A stretch of 64,000 bases of DNA from Zonotrichia leucophrys gambelii. Its lineage: Eukaryota; Chordata; Aves; Passeriformes; Passerellidae. The position numbers and the translations under genes were made by a program. The stretch spans positions 63,457,075 to 63,521,074 of the forward strand of contig NC_088172.1 in assembly GCF_028769735.1 (NCBI RefSeq). The letters run 5' to 3'. The notes under the pieces were generated by a model. It made no database searches. It was not told the origin of the DNA and was given only the letters and a program-made list of their open reading frames with translations. Below, one piece after another: positions 49,631-61,700 of this stretch (position 1 is the stretch's first letter; every line of letters starts with the position of its first letter).

Positions 49631-49839
49631 GATCAAGATTTTCTTATTTTAGCTCTTGGTATCCAGGGCTTCCCTTCTGTTCATTCCTATTCCTGAATGT
49701 TAAATAGCTCACAAGCCCCAAGCCACAGACCTGCAAATCCTTGTTACCTTTGACCCATGTCCAGCTGCCAGCAGAGGCTTTGCTGGTAATGCTGGGGTCC
49801 TGAAAAGAATTTCTGTCAGCCAGGCAGAAAGCAGCTCAT
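49631..49839. other. Non-coding spacer
   Basis: Nothing recognised. Confidence 0.5.
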
Positions 49840-50125
49840 GCATCAGCATTTTCTTGTAAAGTCGAACAGAAGCTACTTCCTGCTCCATTTCAGACCCCCG
49901 GCCATTTGCAATTATTCCCTTTATTTATACGACATACATATTTTATTCATTCTCATTAGGCTCTTCAATAGCAACCCATTATCTTTCAACAGATTCATAG
50001 CAGATAGAACATTCATCTTATTGCCCCTGTTTTTGTTTCTGTTTTATGATATTCTCCCTCACACATTCCGATTCATTCTTCCTAACAACAGCATATCATC
50101 AGGCCTTGCCTTCAGCTATTGTTAG
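49840..50125. promoter_or_regulatory. Candidate conserved element, pyrimidine-rich and AT-rich
   Basis: The plus strand is pyrimidine-rich, about 60% or more AT, and keeps CpGs in CCCCGGCCATTTGCAATTAT and TTTATACGACATAC. It holds many ATTA/TAAT cores. A 95-codon plus frame spans it (49838-50125), but the peptide is a phenylalanine/leucine/isoleucine-rich by-product of T-rich DNA with no motif. I favour a regulatory element over a gene. Confidence 0.3.
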
Positions 50126-52064
50126 CAGTGAACTGATAAAATGCAGTAGGATGCTACAGAAAATACAGCTGATCCCAAGCCTTTTTTCCTCTCTGCCCTG
50201 CCTGTGTTGGACCAACAGTGGTGCAGAGCTATCAGCTCAAGAAAGTACAAAATGAACTCCAAGTACAAAGGAAGAAAGACAATAGTGAGCTATAGCTGTG
50301 CTCTCCCAGGATGTTTTGCACAAAGGAACAATCACCCACAGCGGTCTCACTCTCACGGAATTTGCAGTGGATAATATTCAGCACATGCACAGAGCATATG
50401 AAGTAATACAGTAGTTGCTGATAGCAGTTACTCTGTACAAGAAAAGCATCTCTTACTGAAACTGTCTCATCTTTGATGGTGAATGCAAAGCCTTCTTAAC
50501 ATTACAAGCAGCACTGAGTGTTAAGGACAAACTATTCAGACCAGGCTGACAAAGACAGGTGTTGAAGCCTGGGTACTGAAATGAATTGTCCTATAATCAG
50601 TACCAGGAACCAGTAGCCACATGTTGAAAACGCTGGTATAAGTGACTCTCTGAAGATGAAAAGCAGAGCCTGTGGCAAAGAAAAGCACAAGTCCTCTCTG
50701 CCTGGATCATCATCACCTTTGTTCTCCTCTTTTCTTCCCACAGCAGTAAAAAACTTCAGCTCTCCAGCTCTTTAGTCATATAAAGCCGAAGATGAAAAGG
50801 GATTTAGTATCACTAGTAAAGGCTACAAAACCAGGTGTGTCAGACTCTTAAGGTGCTTTATTGGGAGACTTATAATCTCAGCCATGTCCAGGATGCCTGT
50901 TTTACCTGTGGAGGCAGCATACATGCTCCCACTGCAGCCCCTCACTACGAGAGCTGAGACACACATCCCTGGGCACAGCATCAGGGCCCACAGAACAGCA
51001 GATCTGAGAGGTGCAGGAGTGTGACACACAGACACACCACATGAGGAGAAAGAGATCAGTCACAAGAAGCTCATTTCCAGTTTTATTAAGACAAATTGCT
51101 AGCTTATGGTAAATCAAACAGATCTCTGAAGTCTGCAATATGGAAAAGTCTTAAATCTTACAAAATATTCTCACTCTGTAGTTCCACAACAGAGATTATC
51201 ATGACCACAGGGACAGATATTTTCATAAGTATCACAGTGTCCCACATTGTGTGTATGTTTATATTTGTAAGTATTCAAATACACTGAAATTCACACATAT
51301 AGACTGCAGTATTGTTCATATATCAATATATACTCACATCTCCCTCTCCATAAGCACATTTGTCTCCCCACATGTATGTAAAAACAAGCCCAAAATCATA
51401 TGTATGTAGATACCCTATCATTTTTGCATATTTAACATAGTCTTTTTGAACAGGTTTGCTCATATTTATGTAAATATCCTCTCTTGCATTCGTACACAGG
51501 GACTGTACTCAGTGCTTTTTTTGTTGGCCAGGGACATTGCTGAGGACACTTACTGTTAGCCTGTTTCCTTTAACTTCTCTGAGTATATTTTTACTGCATA
51601 TTTCTTTGGGAACACAACTATTGCACATGACAGGTGCAATAGGAAATAATAAATTCTCATGTAAACTACACAACCTCTGTTGAAGTAAGTGGTGCATGGA
51701 CTGATTAAAATCAGAACTCGGTTTGTCCGTTTTTGTCCAACTACACCAGCATTTGGGCACCCCAGAACCTCAGCAGAGGCAAAACTGAATAACTGAGAAC
51801 AGAATTTGTCCCAAATGCTAGAATGATCACATCTCAAATCATATTTAGCATGTCTAGTAGACCACAAACCCACGAATTCCTGATCTGATGGTACTTATTG
51901 CTGTTTTATCTGTAGCTTGGTGCTGTAGCACCCACATGATTCCCTTTCATCCCACTCGTTTTATATCATCCCACCACACCAGCGGAGGTCTGGAGCTGAA
52001 GGCCTCTAGGAGACACGTTCTTTACCTGCACCTAATGAGCAAAAGGTGCATATTTTCCTGCTAG
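50126..52064. other. Non-coding stretch, no gene seen
   Basis: Sequence at 51230-51490 is rich in short TA/CA tracts. No coding or RNA signal. Confidence 0.5.
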
Positions 52065-52103
52065 AGTTGCCTGAAGTCTGTGTTACAGCTGCAGCCTGCC
52101 AAG
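52065..52103 (+). CDS. Candidate 39-bp microexon, unidentified
   Basis: TATTTTCCTGCTAG (AG at 52063-52064) and CCAAG/GTGAGTG (GT at 52104-52105) are both strong splice-like sites 39 bases apart. The segment is open in two frames, one reading SCLKSVLQLQPAK (13 codons, in-frame length). It is too short to be significant by itself and no protein was recognised. Confidence 0.12.
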
Positions 52104-54456
52104 GTGAGTGTTCTGCTGTGTATACATCTGATGCAAAGAGAGCTGTGAGGCAAAGCCACTCCTAAAAGTGAGGACAGAAGTCCAGCTGCAGATGCAGGAA
52201 GAAGGTGCAGCTCCCTAGAGTTCCAGCCCGATTATCTGTCTGCCAAGAACAGCTTGTGAAGGAGAACTACTGCAGACACAACTGAGATCCTTGCAGGAGA
52301 GGAAGCTCGACATTTTCTTGTCCTGCTCCCAAAATGGCAGTGCCTGCAAATGAGCAGTGTGTTTGTGCTAAGGGGCAAGAAAGGGCCAGTGGATCTGGGT
52401 TCCTTCCCATCCCTTCCCACTCCTTCCCACCCAACCCCTTGCACACTGTCTCCCCACTTGGCCCAGCAGGGATGAAATGCCTGGACACACTTGTGCCTCT
52501 GAGCTGTCACTTCTCTGCCCATGAAAGGCATTAAGAGAGCTTCCCTGATCTCACAAAAGTGCTGTGGGGATGAGTAAGCTTCAGATTGCATGAACTCAGA
52601 TATTACTGCACTACAGGCCAGGAAACAGGCAACATACTCAGCTTTCAGAAATACAGCTCCAGTTTGTAAAGCTGGAAATGCACATGGTTGTTAACGTGTT
52701 CCCTTTTCTATCTCTCTTGGCGACCTGTTCTTTGTTCTTGTGGTCTACTTGATTCTAGGGATTTTTTATTCCACTGCAAGATTTGGTTTTTCTTTTTAAT
52801 ACGTAAGCTGGCACTGAGCACCTGCTGCAATTAAAGCACTGGTGTTTGGCTCCTCTGAGGTCTATTATGAAGCTTTATCCATTGATGGTAGGCTAATGAA
52901 CCCATCAATTCATCACAGCACTTCTATTACCCTACTGCTGTTGTGGGAGGTTGTACTGCTGAGCTTGGGTAAGAGCACTGACTCTCTTGCTACTGCCCCA
53001 ACTGTTGTTAAGGATGTAAAAGAGGAAAAGTAATCAGAATTTTGATACAGTTCAACTTTGTGGCCCTTCTGTGGCATGTCAATTCCACCTATACTAGGAC
53101 TTTCTCATTTAAAGCAAATCAGTTTCAGCAATACTTGCTGTTCAGAAGGAGTGGCTCTAGAGTTGGATGGAAAAGGGGAAGAGTTCTGATATTTTTTGGG
53201 GGGAACACTGAGGGGAGCATAAGAAATGGTAATTTTTTCATTCATAGAAATTGTCTGGTATGGGGCATTAGCAAAACCTAGAAGAATTCAAAGTAATTAG
53301 GAACAGCAAGAAATGGTTTCAACAACAAATACAACTCTGTGTTTTCTCTCTGTGTGTCAGATACTGGTAATGCTTTTTTTTTAAAGCCTAGTCTCAGATT
53401 ATATGTGGCAGATTTATTTATCATTCCACAGATAGTTATCTTGCTTTTTTTAGATTGTCTGGCATTACATTGATTCAGCACAGATATGCAGAAATGCACA
53501 AAAGTAATTGGCAAGAAAATAAACCCAGGATCACAAGAGGAATTGCCTTTAAGGTATCTCTTTAAAGTTGGAAAGTTAAGAACCAAATAGGATAATTCTG
53601 GCAGTCTTGATATCTTTATTGAGAAAATGTTTTGGTATTGAGTTTGGAGGGTGAACAGTAATAAAGGAACATGCTGAAAAATAAAAGAAATGAGACTGAT
53701 CTCTGTAATTGTGTCAGAGAAATCACATCTACATAAGCATGTGAACAGAAGGCCTACAAACACAAACAAGAGGAATGGAGATGTCTGAAAAAACAAGATG
53801 CCAATAAAGAAATATGGCTAACAGATAGGAATGAGTATAATCTTTTCAAATTGTAGTCTTCCTAAAAGCAGTTAAAATTCCTATTAGTAGTACATCAACT
53901 GAAAAAAAACAAAAAAATAATTGTTGAAATTTAGGCAACACAAGTCTGTGGAAAACAAGATTTGTGAATTCCAAAAAGCCAAACCCCTTTCCATCCAGCA
54001 CAACCCTTATCTGAATTTAGCCACCAACTCATTCACTTGTTTTTTAAGCCAGCTGTTACAACACACACAGTCCTCTCATTATCCAAGCATCTCAGTTCTA
54101 GGATCAGATTGTTTTTCTGAAGCACGTAATTTGATGCCCCAGTACAGACAAGGGATTTGGGCAGAGTGGGCATTTTAATGCTGTGTCCTGCTGCACATGG
54201 CCTGACGTAGGTTCTTCTGGATGTGGGAGATGGAACATCCAGAGCAGGCGGAAATTCCAACACTCAGCTAGTAAACAGTGGTGTTGCAAGTCTTATTAAT
54301 TAATGTTTGCAAAATGTTCTGAGATTCCCCAGATAGAACACGTTACAGAAGTGAAAAATATTACAAGTCATCTTTAGTGATGTATTAATAACACTGAAGG
54401 TAGGAATGCAGCCTTGTTATAACTAAAGGCTTGTTTGTGACAGGCTTCTCTTTCAG
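52104..54456. other. Non-coding stretch, no gene seen
   Basis: A 172-codon minus frame (53278-53796) is longer than expected for such AT-rich DNA, but its peptide is hydrophobic-patchy and unrecognised. The patch at about 52690-52830 (TCTTGGCGACCTGTTC, TTTTAATACGTAAG) may be a conserved element. TTCCCA/CCTTCC units occur at 52401-52435. Confidence 0.4.
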
Positions 54457-54586
54457 CAGGTTTGCTAACAGAGGGAACAGACTGCAAGGCAAGTACAAAT
54501 CTTTACTCCAAGATGTGATGCTTGAGGAAGTCAGGAAAGCTTGTCCAGATCAGCAGTTTTTGTTTGAAAACCCACACAGGCATCAG
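54457..54586 (+). CDS. Candidate 130-bp exon, unidentified
   Basis: GGCTTCTCTTTCAG (AG at 54455-54456; an alternative AG is three bases later) precedes 130 bases ending CATCAG against GTACTT (GT at 54587-54588). One frame is open: RFANRGNRLQGKYKSLLQDV, then MLEEVRKACPDQQFLFENPH, then RHQ. The peptide is rich in K, E, Q and R with spaced hydrophobics, as in a soluble helical domain, and is the most protein-like of the candidates in this window. The donor is weaker than consensus, the length is typical of a vertebrate exon, and I could not match it to a family. A decayed retroelement fragment is an alternative. Confidence 0.25.
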
Positions 54587-57500
54587 GTACTTCATCCACT
54601 TTCAGGTCCTGAAGTTCTGTGAGCCTTTGGCCTCATTCAGTAGGCCAAATCTCTCCTCAGTGTCCACTTGGAGATCTTATCATTGCGCTGCTACTACAAC
54701 CCACAAACCCATAAAATAATCAAGTAGGTTAATAAATAACAGAAATGTTTTGGCAGATGAAACATCTGGATGGGAGCATGACTCCTTCATTGCAGGGTAC
54801 AGGAAGGGCAGTGGTAGATCCCTTGAATTCACTGTGAGCATGGCTGACAGGACTACCATTCCCCTACTGGTCTCTTTTGGAATCATGTTCTGGGCCCTTC
54901 AGCGATCCAGCATGAAAGATTTGTGCAAGGAACCACCATCCAGATACTCTCCCTCTCACCTAATTCAGCCCTGAGCTTTGGCACCAGGGGGAAGAGAATA
55001 GGAGTGCCATTCTGCATGGATGCTTCTCCATCTGAGAGTCCAAGGCATGCTGGAGGAGATGTTGAGGGCTGACACAGTCCCAGAATGGTGAAGAGATGGT
55101 GGTTTTGGGGACACATTGCAAAGCACAGAAGGAAGACAGTGCCTCTGCAGAATGGTTTCTTGGCTGCTGCATACCAAATGCACCAAGAAAGCAAGTAAAC
55201 TGGCAGTGACTAGGAAATGACTGATCCATGCCAAAGCTGTGAAACAGTCACTCTCACTCCTGGGTCCTTCAAAGCTGCTCAGGAGTTTGAGAGGCTGAGA
55301 TCCTCCTGTGTCCTTCCTTGCTTGCTTCTGCCCATTTGAATTGTGGGGATCCCTTTTCTGTGCTGATTAGGAAGCAGCTGATGCCCTCCTAGCTGAGCAA
55401 TTGGACCACATGTAGGGACTCCCCAGCCAAGCAAAGCTCCAGCAAGGCTATCCCTCCTTACACTGACACTCATTACTCATTATTCAGAAATAACCAGCTG
55501 TTTCAGTAGAAAAATAAACAAGCAGTGACAACGCTGGCTCAGAAAGGGCATGCAGAAAGGGAGAAGTCCTATGTCAGATCAGGGGCTTGGGTAGAGATGT
55601 GGACATCCCTTAGCTCAGAACAAGGGAAGAAGTGTACAGGATAGGCAGACTCATTTCATTCTACTATTACAGAGCAGAGCATTGGTAATGGAAGCAGTGA
55701 CAGGGTCTTCATGTGGAAACCCATTCACAGGAGCTGCAAGCACAGCAGTGTGAAAAGGCTGGATTATTTCTCCAGGCTGCTTTGCTTGGAGAGATAGGCA
55801 ATGAAAGGACATCTTTACACAGCCATGCTGGGTGGCTGCAGCACAGTCTGTGTGTTCACCTCTAAGAGCACACCTGCAAGCAGGCAGTGCTGCTCCTGCA
55901 CGTCGTGTTTGATTGCCTCCCTACTGCGGCTGCCAGTGGTATGAATGAACAGACACACCCCGATTCTTCTGATCTTCTGTTCAGATACACTCATGCAAGT
56001 GTAATGAAGGTTTGTGGGAAAGGGCAGGCACCCATGAATAGTATTGATTCACACTGAATGCAGGACGTGCAGCTCTTTATACTCGCTCTCCAGCCTCTTT
56101 GCCTGTGTCTTCAGCAGTTGGATTTTGCAGCAAGTCCCTTGCAACTTCCAGAGAGATCAATGAGGCTGAGCAATTGCAGAAGCAGCATGGTAGGTCAATG
56201 GACAAGATCCTTTCCCCTCCAGCATGAGGCAATAGGGTGTAAGGGATTTATAAACTGAAGTCTGAGGTGATTACAGAACTCAGGACTTAATTACACAATT
56301 CCATTCCCCTGTCACATGTCAAGTGTCTAACAGGGACCTGGCAAAATACACCATGTGTTCTCAAAATTTCATACCCTTGTTCACTGCTGTGGAAGATGAG
56401 AATTAAAATCTTTTATTAAGTCCTGCAAGCTGCAAAGTTATGAACAATGACTGTAAAATGTGAAAAGCAGAGAGGGAGTGAGAAATACTCTTCTTTGGAT
56501 GATCTCTGAAGCTTGTGGGAAAGCTCATATTGTGCTCTTGCAGCATCCCAGCTTTTCTCCTGAAGCCATCACCCAGCTACAAATCTCACACCTCCCTCTA
56601 AATCCCATACCTCCCTCCCAGGGCTTTCTACTACCTCAGACCTTCATATCCTTCCTTCTCAGCTTTTACTGTTGCAGATGAGGAACTGAGGGACATTATT
56701 GTTCCATTCCGTTATTCTACTCTGCATGTTAACTTCAGAAGCATAGTCCAAAAGGCCTATCTTCTTCCCTTATGCAGCTCCCTTTTGGTCATCTCTGCCT
56801 TTAGGAAATTAAACCTCAGAGTGACATCTGTCTTGCCCTGCCTCTTAGCTTCAGTAGGGCTACCATTTCTCTACAAAAGCACAACAGATCATTATCTCTT
56901 CACAGTGGCAAATCTGTTGATTGGAAAAACTCCCAGACTATTTTTTGGTTTATTTTCTCCCCCTGATCGCTACATGGGCTTCCCTGCCATCTCTATGAGG
57001 CACTGCTTTTCCACTGCGTTTCCAAGAGCAGCCAAATCCATCATCATCAGAAATGAGAGACGTTCTGCGCCTGGACTGAGCTCCACTCCCACACAGCATT
57101 TCCTTTCCCTCACCCTTACTCCCCATCTGTATTTTACTCAGAGAGCTGCCGAGCACTGAGCTGCTTTTGGGCTTTGCAGTCAGTTTTTGGGTGGAGCAGT
57201 GGATGAGCTCATTGGGCTGCGCTGGCCCCAATGTCATATGGCCTTCCTTCACTCAGAGAGAACCTTTACCCTTTGTTGGCATTTAGAGCCAGATGAGTGC
57301 TCAGCCACCTTGAAAACAATGTGTAATTAAACTAATTGTTCTGTTCAAAAATAGTGTCATAAGGTCTACAGAAGTAATTAGAATTGCCACACCATTACTG
57401 TTGAGAAGCAATAATGTCTCTTACATGGGCATTAATCTGATAACTGCCTTCATTTACAGAGATCATGTATCAATGTGTTTGGGGTTTGGTTATTTTTCCT

Positions 57501-57867
57501 CCTCAGAGCACAGAAAGTCCAGAAGTGGGGCTGCAAACCACAGGAGGTTCCTTTTTGGGGCTTCTGAAGTTCATCATTCTTTTGGAAAGGTGAAGTTTTC
57601 CTTGCTCTTTCTGCACCACTCCACAAACTTCTGCTCAAGCTGACTCCTTGTTTCAAAAGTCTTTAAATATGTCTGTTCCTACTGCCTCTGAAAGTATCAA
57701 GTTTCTTTTGTGCCAGGACATTACCTGTGGTCTTCCCACCTTCCCTGATCATTACCTGCATTAAAACTCAGTGTAGAATATTAGACTCATAAATAAAAGG
57801 CTTTCAATCCCTACAGTAAAAGGCAATAATTGCATTACCACTGCTCTGTCTCTCCCTTTCTCTCTCT
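54587..57867. other. Non-coding stretch, no gene seen
   Basis: Frames up to 124 codons (plus, 56785-57159) and 103 codons (minus, 54883-55194) have no motif. A CpG-bearing patch at about 55895-55960 (GCACGTCGTGTTTGATTG) is unexplained. Confidence 0.5.
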
Positions 57868-57950
57868 AGCATAAATATGCATAGGCATATATATATATAC
57901 ACACACACCTATACATACATACATAAATATATGTACATGTACATGACATG
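57868..57950. repeat. AT/AC/ATAC compound microsatellite
   Basis: (AT)6 at 57887-57898, (AC)5 at 57899-57908, then ATACATACATAC and ATGTACATGTACATG units. Confidence 0.9.
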
Positions 57951-58584
57951 GACACTCTGAGAAGCTCCTATGGACAGAGAACTTCTGTTGCATTCCCTGC
58001 CCACTCTTAACTGCCTCCTTGTAATGGACAGAAAATGGCAGATTTGCAGAATCCACACTTTCTACCTGCCAGCTAATTCCTCCAGATCAGGTATTAAAAC
58101 ACTCTGAGGTTATAATTTTTGAAAGATTCTTAATGTGCATTCTAACTCTTGAAAAGTGACCAACTTTTCTTACATATTAGGATCAAAGACCAACCCAATA
58201 TCCTGAAGTTTGTATAAGCTACATAAGAAAATGAGGATGGGAATAAATATGCTTGAAATGGAGGCGGGTAGACTGTTAATAGCTAGTTACCTTTCTGCAG
58301 ATGAAATCAGCAAATGTAGGTGTACCTGAAAATATTATACCCAGACTGTATTTCTCTTGGAAAATGCTCTGGTCAGTGAATTTCCACAAAATGAAATGAA
58401 CAACTGCTTCAAGTAGAGTCAAAGATTAATTCACAACTCTGCTGTGTGAGGTGTATCACAGTTGAGAATGGATACAGAAAAGGGAGATGTATGTGAATGT
58501 TGACAAAGAGATTCATTAGCACAACTGCATTGTTCACACCATAACCACATCTCTGTACAAAATTTTTAAAAAACCCCAAAAAAC
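57951..58584. other. Non-coding spacer
   Basis: AT-rich unique sequence with no frame, RNA gene or repeat recognised. Confidence 0.5.
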
Positions 58585-58599
58585 AAAAAAAAAAAAAAA
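58585..58599. repeat. A15 homopolymer
   Basis: Fifteen A inside a wider AAACCCC/AAAAAC low-complexity patch (about 58566-58607). Confidence 0.95.
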
Positions 58600-58685
58600 C
58601 AAACCCACCCAGACTTTAGATATTGTGACTTTGAAGGCAATGTTAAGTATTTTTGACCAAAGAATTTTCTTGCTCCTTTGGAAAT

Positions 58686-58727
58686 AGAAGTTTAGGAAAG
58701 TGTTGAAGAAGTTTAGGAAAGTGTTGA
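58686..58727. repeat. Perfect 21-bp tandem duplication
   Basis: AGAAGTTTAGGAAAGTGTTG plus A occurs twice, head to tail, without mismatch. Identical copies suggest a recent slippage event. Confidence 0.9.
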
Positions 58728-61700
58728 CAGATAACTTCCTAGAGCAGACATTTTATGTTTTAAAAAAATTACCTTTTCTTCTTCGCTTTTATGCTGTGCT
58801 ATCACATACTGCTAAAGCTGGCTGTGGTATGCTTTTGTGTACTTAAGAACCTTTCTGAAAACATTGAAAACTAAGGATCTTTACTTTATGATGACTGAAC
58901 TTTCTGATCTTTGTGCATAAATTTTTCAAAGTGGTATTTTTTTCTCAGAAAATATCTCTCGATTTATGTGGGTTTCTCCTTCCCTCTGTAGCCACTCCCT
59001 CATAGCCTTGCTGAAGTGGGGTTCCCGCTGTTCCTGATAGTGTAGCTCCAGGCTTTGCAGCACTAAAATCTTCCACAGAAAAATGATAAACAATTCCCCA
59101 AGATCTACACTGTCTCTTACACTCTCTCCATCCAAGATCTTGTGTTGAGAATGTACATACGTATCTGCAAACTGTGATCTTGGATTTCTAGGTACACTGG
59201 TCAAAATCTGACAATTGAAACTGAAAACTTTTCTTTTTTTTTCCCTTAGTTTGGTTATGTGGTCCTCTATGGAGCGCAGAAGAGGTGGAGAGGCTGAGGC
59301 TGGCAGAGGGATGGGCCTTGGGGAGTAGGTCATGTTGGTTTTCTGCGTCGAGCTGCATGCAGCTTAAGAAAAACAGATCAGAAAAGCCCCAGTGGTTTGC
59401 ACAAGACTTCCACCCAAGGTGAGGGAATCCTTATGAGACTGTCTGGGTTTTCTGTTCAGTACATTTTTTAACTGTGAACTCCTGACTCACCCATTTTTAT
59501 GTGACCTAAAAATCTGACTGATGCTGTTTACTAGAGACAAACAGCTTGATAATTCAAATCTCGACAAAGCTAGTAATTAAAACCAGTTCCCCTGAAGTCT
59601 TTTTTTGATACAGCCTGTGTGAAGTGAGTTTGTAATTTTCACCCAACCCTTAAACTCTGGCGTAACTGGATTAAGGCTAATTTGAAAAACATTCCCGACA
59701 GAAATAAATCTTTACTGGAAGAAAGGGCAGGGAAGAGTAATGCATATTATTCAGAGAAAAATACAAAGACTTTAAGAGCCTGCCTTGGTTAGCCCATCAA
59801 AGTGGAAGCTGAGAGGGGAAGACTGCTTCTGTGCTGGGCTGTGAAACACCAGTAAGGGAAGGCTATGTGAAAAAATAGGTCAACACCTGCTGCTGGTCAT
59901 AAATTTGGCAAGGAAATAAGGGAGAAGTCGATGACAACTAGAGCAATAGAACAGCTTTATAGGAATGAAAAGTACTGAGTAGTTTTAAGACAGTATCAGG
60001 TCTGTCTCTGGAGAGCCTGTGATGTGTCTGTCTCTAGCACATGCTGCATTCCCACTGAAGCAGGTATGATTAGTTGGAAGTCACTCTCATCCTCAATTTG
60101 GAAGTAGTCACAGATGAGCACTTCTCATTTTCTCTAAAATAGAGAGTTACCAGTTGCAGAACATGCCAGTGATCTTTCTAGAGGAAATGATCATCACAAA
60201 CACTCTGATCATAGATATTTAATACTGGAGCATGAAGGAAATAAACTACAGAAAGTGGCCAGCTTCACATGCACCATCAGATTAGCATCTTCCACCACCA
60301 TAAACAGTGTGCTGGGCAAGAGGGTGTGTTACTCTGATCTCCCTCAGCATTTTTTCATTTATTTCATGTTCTTATTCTCATCTATAAAACTGGATCTTCA
60401 AAATTATTTTTGCAATCATGTTTGTGGAGCAGTATCAGGAAGTCAGATCCTCTGGGTTGGGTGCTCCATACACAGCAGCTTTTCCAAACTACTTCTCACA
60501 CTTCAGACAGGGGTTCATCATCAAAAGGAATCCCAAAAACAGATTGGCAAGCAAGCAGTGAAGATAGACAGGAACATGAACTAAGTCACAGGTATGCACA
60601 GTTATGGGCAAGATATGGGAGATTTTTGAGGATAATGAGGATCCTGTACAGGCAAACAGATGCAAGCTTGTTTTTTGAAAGGGTTCATCAAACAATAAGA
60701 AACAGTCTAAGGAAGTCTGGGTGCCCTCCCAGCTCTGTTTTCCACAACTCAGTGATTTCTGTGACTGTGGTTTTGAAAGGGTAGCTGATGTCAGACAAGT
60801 TAGACTGCAGGGGAGCAGAGGAATATGGATACCATTCATACTATTCCCAAGAATAGAAGGCAAAAGCGCAATCACTCTCAGACTCTGGGGTCTGCGGCTG
60901 CTGAGGTTTCTGTGCAGATGGGAGCAAACAGATTGAATTTGGTGTGCCTGGAATGGAGAAGCAGCACAAGGGATAGAAAGGCAAAGAAATGTCAAGAGCA
61001 GGAGTACCCATGGAAGGCTATTAGACATGGCTGTTGTCTTTAGACAAAGCTGGGAGCAGTATTGTGTAGCATTGTGGCACACTACAATACGCGGATCGAG
61101 GCACGCAAGCACAGTAACTCATCCAGCTATTCCCATGACCCACAAACACTGAGGCAGTGAATGTGATAGACAGAAGCAACGGGAAGATGCTGCAGTCACT
61201 TGTGTGTCCCTGTTCAGGCAGCAACGTGTCTGCAATGGGTGCAGTCCAGTCACGAACTCAGAAGCGTGTTTGTACCCGCACTCATTTATTCATCATCCAC
61301 AGCATGTTGCAAACAATCATAAGAATGCCAGTTACTTGCCAAGACACAGAGATTTCTCCTGTCTGACACTTGAGCTGGGCTCTGTGATAACAGTACCAGG
61401 TTCCAGCTGGGTGCTACATACAGCTCAGTTTGAGTTTCACATCATAGAAGTATTTGCCATGGTCACATTCAGCTGAGCACAGCAAATACATGAGCAGCAC
61501 ACCAAGCCCTGGTGTGGCTCGCCCTGGAGTGGTATCAGTCAGACTGGTGGTAAACCCCATCACAACATGACACCTAAGGATGAGTGCAAGCACTGAAAAG
61601 CACTAATTGGCAGCAATGCTAAAGACCTGCAAGAAGCCGTGATACAATCATGATGTATGTTGTCAACCATGTGCATTCATACAGTTAACAGGAAAGCCTA

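Noticed and set aside
53278..53796. 172-codon minus-strand open frame in AT-rich DNA
   Set aside because: Length is somewhat surprising, but the peptide shows no domain and the locus has no promoter or splice context.
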